Below, one piece after another: positions 9,371 through 17,563 of a stretch of 64,000 bases of DNA. The translations under genes were made by a program, and so were the position numbers. Below the pieces are notes generated by a model. That model saw nothing but the letters and a program-made list of their open reading frames with translations, was not told where the DNA came from and searched no databases. This stretch comes from CAWIUB01 sp963839175 (GTDB taxonomy: Bacteria > Actinomycetota > Actinomycetes > Mycobacteriales > Jatrophihabitantaceae), in contig CAWIUB010000002.1 of the NCBI GenBank assembly GCA_963839175.1, forward strand, positions 108,606-172,605, in the 5' to 3' direction. The first letter of the stretch is position 1, and each line of letters begins with the position of its first letter.

Positions 9371-9625
9371 ATGATCCGCGGCTCGGTCGTGGTGCAACGG
9401 CGCCGCTGCGGCAAGACGAACTGCCATTGCACCGACGGGGTGGCCCTGCACGAGGCCACCGTGCTCAGCTACTCGGCCGCCGGGCGCAACCGCACGGTGA
9501 TGCTGCCCGCGAGCGAGGTCACGGCGGTGCGGGCCGCGGTGGCTCGTTACCGGGCCGCGCTGGCCCGGGTGGAACAGTCGGGCAACGCCGGCCTGGACGC
9601 GTTGCTGACCCGTCGGGGCCGGTGA
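9371..9625 (+). CDS. DUF6788-like IS accessory protein
   Basis: About 84 residues from ATG 9371 (a longer frame begins at 9329). The start MIRGSVVVQRRRCGKTNCHC holds the RRCGK-NC-C pattern of DUF6788, a small zinc-binding-like protein encoded beside transposases. The tail is helical (VTAVRAAVARYRAALARVEQ). Its TGA overlaps the transposase GTG by four bases (GTGA), giving translational coupling. The role is probably accessory to transposition. Confidence 0.7.
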   Translation: MIRGSVVVQRRRCGKTNCHCTDGVALHEATVLSYSAAGRNRTVMLPASEVTAVRAAVARYRAALARVEQSGNAGLDALLTRRGR

Positions 9626-10908
9626 GCAACTGGATCGCGCTGCTCGGCAGCCTCCGCTCGGCGTTCACCGCGCCGAGCTTCGCGATCTTCACCGACCTGC
9701 TCACCGGCTGGGTTTGTGCCCCTGGCCGGCGCACCATCACCGCCATGATCACCGTCGCCGACCCGGCCGGGCGTCGCGCGCACGACGCCTACCACCGGTT
9801 CCTGCGCGACGGCGCATGGTCCATGAGCGGGCTGTGGCGGGTGCTGTGCACCTACGCGGTCGGGCGTTGCGCACCGAGCGGGGTGATCGAGCTGGTCTGC
9901 GACGACACGCTGCACCACAAGTCCGGCCGTCGAGTCGCGGGCGCGGGGATCTTCCGCGACGCGGTGCGTTCCACCGTCGCTAGAGTCGTCTACGCGCTCG
10001 GGTTGAACCTGGTCGTCATCTGCCTGCGGGTGCAGCCGCCGTGGGGTGGCTGCCCGATCGCGGTACCGGTCAACGTCCGCTTGCACCACAAGAACGACAG
10101 CACCACCACGACCGGCCACGCCGCGGCGATGATGGCCGAGACCGCCGGCTGGCTGCCCGGCCGGCAGCTGCACCTGTGTGCCGACGGCGCCTACGCCACC
10201 CTCGCCGGCGCCGAACTGCCCAACACCCACGTGACCTCGCGGATGCGCCGCCCCGCCGCGCTGTTCGAACCCGCCCCGCCGCGCACCGGCAAACGCGGCC
10301 GCCCACGCCTGAAAGGCCAGCGGCTGCCCACCCCACCCGAACTGGCCGCGCAAGCCCACAAACGCGACTGGCGCGAGGTCGAGATCGACATGCGCGGGCA
10401 CACCGTGACCCGGCTGGTCCACGCCCGTGACGTGCTCTGGTACCAGGTCAACAAGCGTGAACTGGTCCGCCTCGTCGTCGTGCGTGACCCCGCCGGCGTG
10501 CAGAACGACGACTTCTTCTTCACCACCGACCTGGCCGCCAGCGGCGCCGAGGTCGCCACCCGCTACGCCGGACGCTGGCCGATCGAGGTGTGCTTCCGCG
10601 ACGTCAAGCAAGACCTTGGCGGCCAAGACCCCCAGTCCTGGAAGCGACACGGCCCCGAACGCGCAGCCTGTCTGTCGCTATGGCTGCACGCACTCATCTG
10701 GTGCTGGTACCTCGACACCCAACCGGCCGGACACACCTGGATTCCCCGGCCCTGGTACCGGCACAAGAACACACCGAGCTTCCTCGACGCCCTTGCAGCC
10801 CTACGCCGCACGCTGTGGTCACAACGAATTACCGCAATGTCATATCCCAAGCGCGACAACAGCAAAATCACCGAGGCGCTACTGGACGCCCTCGCCTACG
10901 CCGCATGA
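9622..10908 (+). CDS. DDE transposase of the two-ORF IS
   Basis: 428 residues from GTG 9622. IS4-superfamily features: first Asp in LVCDDTLHHKSG, second in HLCADGAYATL, and the C-terminal Y-x2-RW-x-IE-x2-F signature YAGRWPIEVCFRDVKQDLGG with the catalytic Glu. All three acidic residues are present and there is no frameshift, so the enzyme looks active. Coupled to the preceding ORF by GTGA. Confidence 0.88.
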   Translation: MSNWIALLGSLRSAFTAPSFAIFTDLLTGWVCAPGRRTITAMITVADPAGRRAHDAYHRFLRDGAWSMSGLWRVLCTYAVGRCAPSGVIELVCDDTLHHKSGRRVAGAGIFRDAVRSTVARVVYALGLNLVVICLRVQPPWGGCPIAVPVNVRLHHKNDSTTTTGHAAAMMAETAGWLPGRQLHLCADGAYATLAGAELPNTHVTSRMRRPAALFEPAPPRTGKRGRPRLKGQRLPTPPELAAQAHKRDWREVEIDMRGHTVTRLVHARDVLWYQVNKRELVRLVVVRDPAGVQNDDFFFTTDLAASGAEVATRYAGRWPIEVCFRDVKQDLGGQDPQSWKRHGPERAACLSLWLHALIWCWYLDTQPAGHTWIPRPWYRHKNTPSFLDALAALRRTLWSQRITAMSYPKRDNSKITEALLDALAYAA

Positions 10909-11224
10909 CCCGAACCCAAGAGTGCGAAAGTCCACTACAAGCCAGTCGGGATAATCGCCAGCGTGGCCGGCGGAATGCTGGCCAGCATGCTCTTTGCACG
11001 AATCTGGCGGGCCTTGACTGGCAGAGGCGATGTCCCGGAGGCGACCGATAAGGCCAAGAGCTGGGCCGACATCCTGCCTGCGGCTGCACTGCACGGCATC
11101 GTCTTCGGCGTGGTCAAGGCGTTGGTCGACCGCGCGGGCGCCAAGGAATTCGAGCGGCTGACAGGGCGCTGGCCGGGCAAGCGGTCGCCAGCGCAAACGG
11201 GGATCAGCGATTAGCAGGCATCTA

Positions 11225-11430
11225 TATGCCGTCAGGGTCGACCCGGACGACGTCGAGGCAATTCGCCTCGGCATCGGACGCGTTCAAGCGGATGTCTGTG
11301 ATGGTCGACGACCTGCTCGAGTCTGGCCCGCGGAGAACAGCCGAACTTCGTCGAACCCGCGCCCGTCGATGTCGCCGCGCTCGGTGGCGCCGCTGCCGAT
11401 AAACCTCAACAACCTCGACGAGCGACGCTG
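11225..11430 (+). pseudogene. Possible remnant of a sensor histidine kinase
   Basis: In mixed frames the DNA encodes RMSVMVDDLLES and, after a frame change, NFVEPAPVDVAALGGAAADK. These match the stretch after the DHp phosphoacceptor helix of sensor kinases (RM-x-MVDDLL...P..VDVAAL). At least one frameshift separates them, and the ATP-binding domain is absent. It may once have been linked to neighbouring stress genes; low certainty. Confidence 0.35.
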
Positions 11431-11450
11431 AACAGCGACCGGCGCGCGCG

Positions 11451-12479
11451 TCATCGCCGCTCGGTCTCGGGGCGTGCATCGGCCGACTCGGTGGGGTTGT
11501 CCGCGGGCCGGCTGCCGGCCTCCATCCGCACCTCGATCCGCTCGGTGGGACGCCGTTCCTGTTCAGTCGCCAGGCGGGTCAGTACCCGGACGTCGGCGGG
11601 GGTCGGGCGTGAGATGTCCAGTGCCCGGGGCCACAGCCTGGCGCGCCGCACGACCGCCGCCTCCGCGGAGTACAGCAGCACCTGGCTTACCAGGTACAGC
11701 AGGGTGAAGCTGCCGACGACCGTGGCGAAGCTGCCGTAGACTGCGCCGGACCGGGTCACCAGGACGGCGAGCAGCCGGGTTCCAATCGCGAGCACCGCCG
11801 CTACCGTGACCGCCCCTATCACGGCCGCCGGCCACGACGCCCGCAGCGGGACCGGTCGGGCGATCAGCAGCTTCGCGGCGAGCGCCAGGACCACGAAAAC
11901 GACGACTGCCGTCCCGACCGCCGCGGCCAGCTGCTGCAATCCGTTGACATTGGGCAGGGCCCCCGACGCGACCGTCAACGTGGCCGCCGCCACGCCTCCG
12001 ACCACTACGACGACCAGCATCAGCAGCACCCTCGCGGAGCGCGGCACGAAACCGAACCTCGAGCGCCTCGGGACACCCGCGAGATGGTTGAGCGTCTCGT
12101 ACGCCGAAAACACCACACCGATGCCTGCGGACAGCAAACCTATGAGCCCGAGGACGAACGGAAGGCCCGAGGAGGGCATCGTGGTGACGGCGTGGTCGAT
12201 GGTGGGCTGCAACTCCGGTGGCACCAGGGCATCGATGAGCCGGGCACGCAAGGACGGATGGTCGACGAGGACCTTGGACAGCACCGACACAGCCACCAGC
12301 AACAGCGGGAAGATACTGAGGAAGCCGTAATAGGTGATCAGCGCGGCCTGCCGGCCGCCGTCATCATCGCCGTACTTCTTCAAGACCGCGTAGGGAAAGC
12401 CGAGCAGGCCGTGCCTGCGCTGAGCGGCGTCGGCCCACGCCAGCAACCGGGCGATCACCCCACGGGCCCGGGCGGCCAC
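11451..12479 (-). CDS. YihY/BrkB-family inner-membrane protein
   Basis: 342 residues from GTG 12479 (an in-frame TGA lies seven codons upstream, which fixes the start). Six membrane helices and the family motifs YGDDDGGRQAALITYYGFLSIFPLLL (residues 35-60) and GVVFSAYETLNHLAGVPRRS (about 125-145) mark the YihY/BrkB family. A charged tail of about 50 residues follows. Family members are poorly characterised envelope proteins; they are not RNase BN as once thought. No operon partner is seen. Confidence 0.88.
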   Translation of the reverse strand: MAARARGVIARLLAWADAAQRRHGLLGFPYAVLKKYGDDDGGRQAALITYYGFLSIFPLLLVAVSVLSKVLVDHPSLRARLIDALVPPELQPTIDHAVTTMPSSGLPFVLGLIGLLSAGIGVVFSAYETLNHLAGVPRRSRFGFVPRSARVLLMLVVVVVGGVAAATLTVASGALPNVNGLQQLAAAVGTAVVVFVVLALAAKLLIARPVPLRASWPAAVIGAVTVAAVLAIGTRLLAVLVTRSGAVYGSFATVVGSFTLLYLVSQVLLYSAEAAVVRRARLWPRALDISRPTPADVRVLTRLATEQERRPTERIEVRMEAGSRPADNPTESADARPETERR

Positions 12480-12720
12480 CGCCGCGGCCGGAGCCAGTCA
12501 AATGTCAAGGCCGACGCTCCGGCGGATCTGGGTAAGCGGCTGCCGATGACGCCCGCCTCGCTGAACACACTTGTCACCCAACCTCGGCGCGTCCACACGG
12601 AGCCTATTATCCGGCCGCTAGAGGGCGCTGCCTGTCGAGACTCCGGGCAATGTCGACTCCGCTCCCGGCGAACCCTCCTCGCCTCCTAACTCGGACGAGG
12701 CCCAGTGTAGTGTCTCGGTT

Positions 12721-12955
12721 TTAACTGGCGATCGGTTGAAGGGCCACCCGCCCACGGCGCACCTTCTGCAGGATTTCGTCCGCGGTCGCGGTCCACACGA
12801 ACGGCTTGGGCTCATCGTTGTTGGCTTGGAGGTAGGCCTCGATGGCGGCGATGAGGTCGGGGACGGAGTGGAACACGCCGCGACGGATGGCCTTGTCGGT
12901 GAGGTTGCGGAACCAGCGCTCGTCGGGTAGCCCCAGCGCATTGCTGCGCCGGGGC
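12721..12955 (-). pseudogene. C-terminal remnant of an IS630-family transposase
   Basis: The frame ending at 12721 reads ERWFRNLTDKAIRRGVFHSV, then DLIAAIEAYLQANN and PKPFVWTATADEILQKVRRG. This is the typical IS630 C-terminus (RWFR-LT-KAIRRG-F-SV..L..AI..Y...N..PKPF-WT). The catalytic region is missing. Upstream it joins directly to the diacylglycerol kinase remnant near 12955. Confidence 0.8.
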
Positions 12956-13557
12956 GATGCCGGCGACGAGCGCCTGCGTGCCGTCGCCGCCAGCCACGCC
13001 GAGCAGGTCGGCCCCGCTGGCGATCGCGTCGCGCGCCATGGCGGCGACGTCGACATGCCCGGGGCCTTCGATGAGTGCCACGGTCGCGCCGAAGCTGGCG
13101 GCCCTGTCCTTCAGGTCGAACTTGGCGACCTTTCCACCGCCGGAGCGCGGATTCATGATCACGTAGGGTCGGCGGGGTGGCGGTGTCTCCCGCTCGGGCA
13201 TGTGCGTCGGCGGCTTCGCCCGCACCAGAGCGGCCCTCGCGGCGGCGACAGCCGCTGCCGAGAGCACCACGACGACGATGATCCGCGGCAGCAGGTCTTG
13301 GGAATATACACCGCAACCACCGCGATCGCGACCAGCGCGCCAAGCCACCGGACGACGCCGCGATTGCTCAGGAACCACCAGCCACCGACGAGCGTCGCTG
13401 CCAGTCCGACCACACCCACCAACAGCACGCCGAGGCGCGTCGTGACGCCGCCCCCCACGAGCAGCACGAGGACCGCTGCCAACGCCAACAGGTAGGCCAG
13501 CCGGGCTAACCATCGCTCGCTGGCGCCCACCGGCGCGGATCCGTGCACCTCAGTCAT
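12956..13557 (-). pseudogene. Membrane-anchored diacylglycerol kinase (DAGK catalytic) remnant
   Basis: Starting at 13557, MTEVHGSAPVGASERWLARL leads into two or three membrane helices. A frameshift near 13290-13306 then moves the frame to a third helix (IIVVVVLSAAAVAAARAAL) and the DAGK catalytic core RRPYVIMNPRSGGGK...LGVAGGDGTQALVAGIAP, which has the family signature GGDGT. The gene is cut near 12956 where IS630 DNA begins, losing about two thirds of the kinase domain. It carried two lesions: a frameshift and a truncation. Confidence 0.8.
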
Positions 13558-13665
13558 CGTCAGTCCCGGTCATCAGTGGTTGCCCTCCCTCGGTCGTCGT
13601 CGGGCGAAGAAGTGGGCGGTCAGGTGAAGCCGAGCCGGGCTTGGTCAAGACGGTCCGTGCGTCCT

Positions 13666-14408
13666 TTAGACTCCTTCAACCGCCTCTAGCCGTCCGGATC
13701 GAACCGCGTTCACGAACTGCTGATAGTCCTGTTCGTTCTGGTCGGCGTAGCGCTCGGAGAAGTCGGTGATGGACTGGTCGAACGCGTCGTCCTGGCCCAG
13801 GTATTCAGCGATGGCGACTGGGTCTCCGGATCGGGCGTGGGCTCGCGCGAGTGTCCATCCGCAGGTGCGGGCGTAGAAGGTGAGCGCTAGCGGCATCATC
13901 GTTTCGACCGCAACCGATCCCTTCATGTCCCGCAGTTGACGCCAGTAGAAGTGGCGGTTCCGGTCGGCGCCGTTGGTCCACCCGAGGTAGATGTCGCTGG
14001 CGGCCTGCATCATCCGCTGGCCGTGCACGACCAGCTTCTGTTGCTTCTTGGCCTCGATCCGGGCTTGCTTCGGCGCCTTCTTCGCCGCCTTCGCCTGCGT
14101 GGCCGTCTCGGCCACCACGCCGCGGACCGCGTTCATGAGCGTGTCCTCATCCAGTGCACATACAGACGTCCATCGTCCGCATCTGCCCGAACTCGGCCAT
14201 CGCCTCCTGGTAGGCGGTCACCGCGGCCCGTTTCGCCGCCGCGATGTCTGCCTTCGCGAACCCGTTGTTGCGGCCCGCGATCGCGAAACTGGCCGCCATC
14301 CGCTTCACGTCATATTCGAACGGCCCCGGCAGCGTCTCGTCGAAGTCATTCAGATCGAATAACAGTCTCCGTTCCGGAGAGGCGAACACCCCGAAATTCG
14401 ACAGCGGC
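13666..14408 (-). pseudogene. DUF2252 protein remnant
   Basis: The upstream frame encodes SNFGVFASPERRLLFDLNDF, DETLPGPFEYDVKRMAASF and MRTMDVC. After one or two single-base losses near 14145-14165 the second frame continues DEDTLMNAVRGVVAETATQA, HGQRMMQAASDIYLGWT, GWTLARAHARSGDPVAIAEYLG and DFSERYADQNEQDYQQF to a normal stop at 13666. These are DUF2252 hallmarks (kinase-like fold, unknown function, usually about 430-470 residues). The N-terminal third is absent upstream of 14408. Confidence 0.85.
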
Positions 14409-14791
14409 GTTCATTCCACGGTTCTCGAGGTAGTGGGTCGCGGCCTTACGGCGAGACGGTGGAACGTAGATCTCGCTGTATGGCCTATTCATTCCCGCCG
14501 ACAGGAGTTGTGGCGGACGACGTTTCGGTCGAACCCAGCCGAACCAATCCAGCCAGGAGTGGCCGTCCAGAACATGTAAGCGATACGACTTCGAGCGGGC
14601 GTACTCGCCGAACCGTCACGGGTCAGTGCCGTTGCGTTATGCGGCGCCATTCTGGATCTACGGTGCGTGTCCGAAGGCGCGCGACTGGTTTAGGGGGTTA
14701 GCGGCGGCGGCTCACCCGTCGTGACGTGCGCCGGGCTACTCTGCGCGATCCGAACATGGGGCACCTCCAAACGTGGAGTCTGTGGTCGATA
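14409..14791. other. No gene recognised
   Basis: 383 bp between the broken DUF2252 end and the DUF6325 stop. I see no coding signal, RNA gene or clear repeat on either strand. It probably contains the junction that removed the DUF2252 N-terminus. Confidence 0.5.
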
Positions 14792-15340
14792 TTACGCCGT
14801 CGCTGAGGCGGCGCCGTGCTCTAGCTCGTGGTGTTGACGGGCTTCCTCAGCGCTGAGCAGGCCGATTTGGACCAGGTCGAGGGGGCTGATGAAGCCGTCG
14901 CTGATGCGGAATCCGCCTGCGCGGATCAGGGCGTCGCGCAGCGGGACGGCCCACTGATGTTCGAGGAGCAGCACCGCGGCTGCGCTGTCGTTGGGGATGT
15001 CGTCCAGGACCTCCCAGGCGTCCTCGTCAGTGAAGACTTGCACGCCGTCTGCGGCGGCGTCGGCGCCGGCGACCGCGCCAGCCTCGATTCCTTCCTCGCC
15101 GTCGATGGCCAGTCCGAGCAGTGCTCCGATCTTGCTGCCGAGCTCGATGGCCTCATCGGTGCTGAGGTTACTCAGGTGCTCGATCTCGATCTCGCCTGCG
15201 GCGTCCTTATAGACTGCAAGGGCGTCGATCACGCGCACGGTGTCACTGGCTCGCAGGCGCTCCAACTCGGCGATGATCTCCCCGTGGAAGTTTGGCTGCT
15301 GAAAGCCTAGAACGATGAGCTGAACGGGTCCGATAGCCAC
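14792..15340 (-). CDS. DUF6325-family protein
   Basis: 182 residues from GTG 15340 with ribosome site AAAGGAACC. The start MAIGPVQLIVLGFQQPNFHG followed by EIIAELERLRASDTVRVIDA and an acidic Ala-rich centre is typical of the DUF6325 group (related to DUF1269-like small proteins). The later part (LLEHQWAVPLRDALIRAGG) is helical. No membrane segment. Members are often linked with envelope or stress genes; function unknown. Confidence 0.8.
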   Translation of the reverse strand: MAIGPVQLIVLGFQQPNFHGEIIAELERLRASDTVRVIDALAVYKDAAGEIEIEHLSNLSTDEAIELGSKIGALLGLAIDGEEGIEAGAVAGADAAADGVQVFTDEDAWEVLDDIPNDSAAAVLLLEHQWAVPLRDALIRAGGFRISDGFISPLDLVQIGLLSAEEARQHHELEHGAASATA

Positions 15341-15488
15341 GTCGGTTCCTTTCTTGGGTGGGTCCGTCGGCACCGGTTTGGTACGCCGATGTGCAGGCAA
15401 GTGTGTTCGGGTCCCCCGACCGGCGCATCGTTCAGATTGGGTGATTACCGAGGCGCTCGCGGAGGATCAGCGGATCTGCCGTATCCGG

Positions 15489-15745
15489 TCAGTCGAGCAT
15501 GTGTTGCACGGCAGGCCGGGCGCGTTCGGCCGCCCGCTGGAGGATGCCTCTCGACCGCAGGCGGGCGATGGCGTTTGCGGCGATCAGGGTCACGGGCCCG
15601 GCGAGGATGAGGCCGACGATGCCGCCCAGGAGGCCACCCAGCGCGGTGACGATGAGTACGACGAGCGGGTGGATGTCGAGGTCCGGCCCATGACCCTGGG
15701 CTCCACAATGATCGTCGAGAAGATGGCGCAGCCCAGCACGCGTAT
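15489..15745 (-). pseudogene. C-terminal remnant of an AI-2E (PerM) family transporter
   Basis: The pieces TIIVEPRVMGR and DLDIHPLVVLIVTALGGLLG, with the following GIVGLILAGPVTLIAANAI, match the last helices of AI-2E/PerM exporters (the HPLVVL-GGLLGGI-G motif). The two pieces lie in different frames separated by a one-base loss near 15690. The N-terminal five or six helices are absent. The stop at 15489 appears natural. Confidence 0.7.
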
Positions 15746-15959
15746 CGTCTCGCTCACCGTTACCGAAGGTGACCCCGGCTGGCCGGAAAGACGGGATCAT
15801 CCTTTCCGGGTGGTGTCCCCGCCGTCATGGTCGCCGCAAGATGGGACCATCATGAGGGCACGAGAAGCAGTGCCAGGTCTTGAGCGCCCCAGGCCAGCCC
15901 GGCTGTGCCGGCACCACCGGGAGCTCGCTCCCGGTGCCGGTCAGCAAAGGAGGTGAGCC

Positions 15960-16764
15960 GGCGTTGTTGCGTTGTCTGATTGCCGGCGAGCGACTGGCCT
16001 TGGATGCTGTGTCGGTGCTCAGAAGCAGGCGGCGAGTTCGGTGAATGCGAGGCGGATACGGTCGTGTAGCGGCATGTCGACGGTGAGGGCGTAGTGGCCC
16101 CGGCGCAGGTTCTGCACAAACGCGTGTCCGGCGGCGATGGTGCGCGCCGAGGCGAGTCGCTTGAGCCCGCGCATCGGCCGTAGCCGCGACTTCAACCGGC
16201 CGTGATCAGCTTCGATGAGGTTGTTGGCGTACTGCTCGGTCACGTGTCTGGCCGCCGGGACCAGGTCCTCGACTACGCGCGGATAGACCGGTGCCCGGTC
16301 GGTCGTCACCTCGACCGGCAACGGCCCAGCACGCAGCGCGCGAGCGAAGAACTGCCGTGCCGCGGCGGCGTCCCGGCGGGTCGAGACCAGCACGTCGATC
16401 ACCTGACCGTGCTGATCAACCGCCCGGTACAGATAGGTCCAGCGGCCGGCGACCTTGACGTAGGTTTCGTCGAGGAACCACCGGTCACCCGCAGCGTGAC
16501 GGGCTGGGCGGGCTGCCTCGATGAACTCGGGGGTGAACGTCTGCACCCAGCGGTAGACCGTCACGTGGTCGACGTCGACGCCGCGCTCGGCGAGTAGCTC
16601 CTCGACATCGCGGTAGGACAGGCCGTAGCGCAGGTACCAGCGCACCGCGACCGCGATCACCTCCCGAGGGAACCGGTAGCCGGGAGGAGCAGCCGACAGC
16701 GATGAGCGCCCATCAATCACCCACCGAGTCTCGCGGACAGCCCCGAAGCCAATGCAACAGTGCC
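15960..16764 (-). mobile_element. IS6-family insertion sequence
   Basis: 805 bp. The right end, read inward, is GGCACTGTTGCATTGGCT (16764 inward), the typical IS6/IS26-type terminus. The left end, GGCGTTGTTGCGTTGTCT (15960 on), matches at 14 of 18 positions. The 8-bp flanks (GGTGAGCC and TCACAGTC) differ, so there is no target duplication, which is common after IS6-mediated deletion or cointegrate resolution. It abuts a relic of another IS at 16774. Confidence 0.8.
16019..16720 (-). CDS. IS6-family transposase
   Basis: 233 residues from GTG 16720 (longer in-frame extensions exist). HTH region YRFPREVIAVAVRWYLRYGL, then DDE: Asp in RWFLDETYVKVAGRWTYLYR, Asp in VTTDRAPVYPRV, Glu in NNLIEADHGRLKSRLRPMRG. 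Length and motifs fit an intact IS6 enzyme. Replicative transposition by this family makes cointegrates and adjacent deletions, which fits the deleted relic on its right side. Confidence 0.9.
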   Translation of the reverse strand: MIDGRSSLSAAPPGYRFPREVIAVAVRWYLRYGLSYRDVEELLAERGVDVDHVTVYRWVQTFTPEFIEAARPARHAAGDRWFLDETYVKVAGRWTYLYRAVDQHGQVIDVLVSTRRDAAAARQFFARALRAGPLPVEVTTDRAPVYPRVVEDLVPAARHVTEQYANNLIEADHGRLKSRLRPMRGLKRLASARTIAAGHAFVQNLRRGHYALTVDMPLHDRIRLAFTELAACF

Positions 16765-16773
16765 TCACAGTCT

Positions 16774-16918
16774 CCCATCTGCGCGTGTATGTACGCGCAG
16801 ATGGGATCACGACAGGCGGCCATACCGAGGGATGTTGATCAGCGTGTGATTCGCGGCTACCGCGTCACCGACCGAACGCGTAGCTCAATTCACCAAGCGA
16901 GGAAGTGCGAAACTCCAC
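16774..16918 (-). mobile_element. Left-end relic of an IS related to the one at 9195-10935
   Basis: On the minus strand the relic begins GTGGAGTTTCGCACTT (16918-16903), nearly identical to the left end at 9195 (GTGGACTTTCGCACTT). About 100 bp later it has a 13-bp perfect hairpin, CCCATCTGCGCGT/ACGCGCAGATGGG at 16774-16805, equivalent to the hairpin at 9298. The transposase genes are gone and the IS6 end lies 10 bp away. This is what an IS6 adjacent deletion would leave. Confidence 0.7.
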
Positions 16919-17563
16919 TACCCGTAGCCGATCTGTTTGAGACCTCGCAGTATGTCGGGGCGGCCGTGGACTCGGTTCGTTGGTGAAAACTCCTTGTACA
17001 ACCTCACGACCCGGAACCGCCACGACGACGTGCACATAGGTCGGGATGTTGGTGTCGTCCGTCCACAGCAGTCGAGTCACCTGCAGCGCACCAGGGCTGG
17101 CGGCGGCGAGACGTTCCAGGCGGCGGAATTCGCGTCCTTCCAAGCCTCGCCCTTGGTTGATCTGCCAGGCCTGCGGGAACAAGTTGACGTCGAGGCCGCC
17201 GCCGGATGCGCGGGCGATGACGTGTCCACGTTCAAACCCGCGGGCCGTCAAGGCGGGCGGCAGCGGGTAACCACGCTGTCGCTTGACGTCGCGCGGTTGA
17301 ACCGTGTCCGGTATACGGGTCCAGCCTGCGACGGTGCGGCTTTCCCGACCGCTGGAGTCGTCGGACGTGTCGTACCAGAAATCGGCGCCACCGAACGGGA
17401 ACCGCAGTAGCTCACCGTTGGGCCATCGGTCCATGTATGCCTGCCACGCGCGCTCAGCGATCCGGTCCTCTGCGTCGGGTGCGGTGGCGTCATCAGCCCA
17501 GGCAGCGAAGTCGACTCCGGGGACAGACTCGCTGATGGCTCGGCCCTCCTTCGCCCGCTTCAA
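16865..17563 (-). CDS. DNA/RNA non-specific endonuclease-like protein, C-terminus overwritten by IS DNA
   Basis: 232 codons from a TTG at 17563 (ribosome-like GAGGTG just upstream; a TAG directly precedes it). The core ERGHVIARASGGGLDVNLFP followed by QAWQINQGRGLEGREFRRLE resembles the RGH..GG..D..N..PQ...N pattern of the NUC/Endonuclease_NS-like fold, where the His would be catalytic. No signal peptide is seen. The last residues (VVEFRTS...) are encoded by the inverted-repeat end of the IS relic at 16903-16918, so the natural C-terminus is lost. It might be a toxin-type nuclease. Confidence 0.55.
   Translation of the reverse strand: MKRAKEGRAISESVPGVDFAAWADDATAPDAEDRIAERAWQAYMDRWPNGELLRFPFGGADFWYDTSDDSSGRESRTVAGWTRIPDTVQPRDVKRQRGYPLPPALTARGFERGHVIARASGGGLDVNLFPQAWQINQGRGLEGREFRRLERLAAASPGALQVTRLLWTDDTNIPTYVHVVVAVPGREVVQGVFTNEPSPRPPRHTARSQTDRLRVVEFRTSSLGELSYAFGR

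Larger units (their letters stand above)
9195..10935 (+). mobile_element. Two-ORF IS (IS4 superfamily, IS701-like) with 5-bp target duplication
   Basis: 1741 bp, bounded by inverted repeats GTGGACTTTCGCACT at 9195-9209 and its complement at 10921-10935. The target duplication TACAA is at 9190-9194 and 10936-10940. It carries a DUF6788-like ORF overlapping a DDE transposase. About 100 bp inside the left end lies a 12-bp hairpin (9298-9324). The ends, duplication and frames are all intact, so the insertion looks recent. Confidence 0.92.
9121..11214 (+). pseudogene. DUF4235 membrane protein gene split by an IS
   Basis: The 5' part is 9121-9194 (MSDVAAEQDRMARFLDRAII, then KLMY). The 3' part is 10941-11214 (PVGIIASVAGGMLASMLFAR...IWRALTGRGDVPEATD...ERLTGRWPGK). 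Removing the IS and one copy of the duplicated TACAA restores one uninterrupted frame of about 116 codons with the DUF4235 pattern (KLMYKPVGIIASVAGGMLA, then W-ALTGR-P, and A-LHGIVFGVVKALVDRAG near the end). DUF4235 proteins are small membrane proteins of unknown function common in actinobacteria. A GTG at 10963 could start a truncated product, but the first helix would be shortened. Confidence 0.85.
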
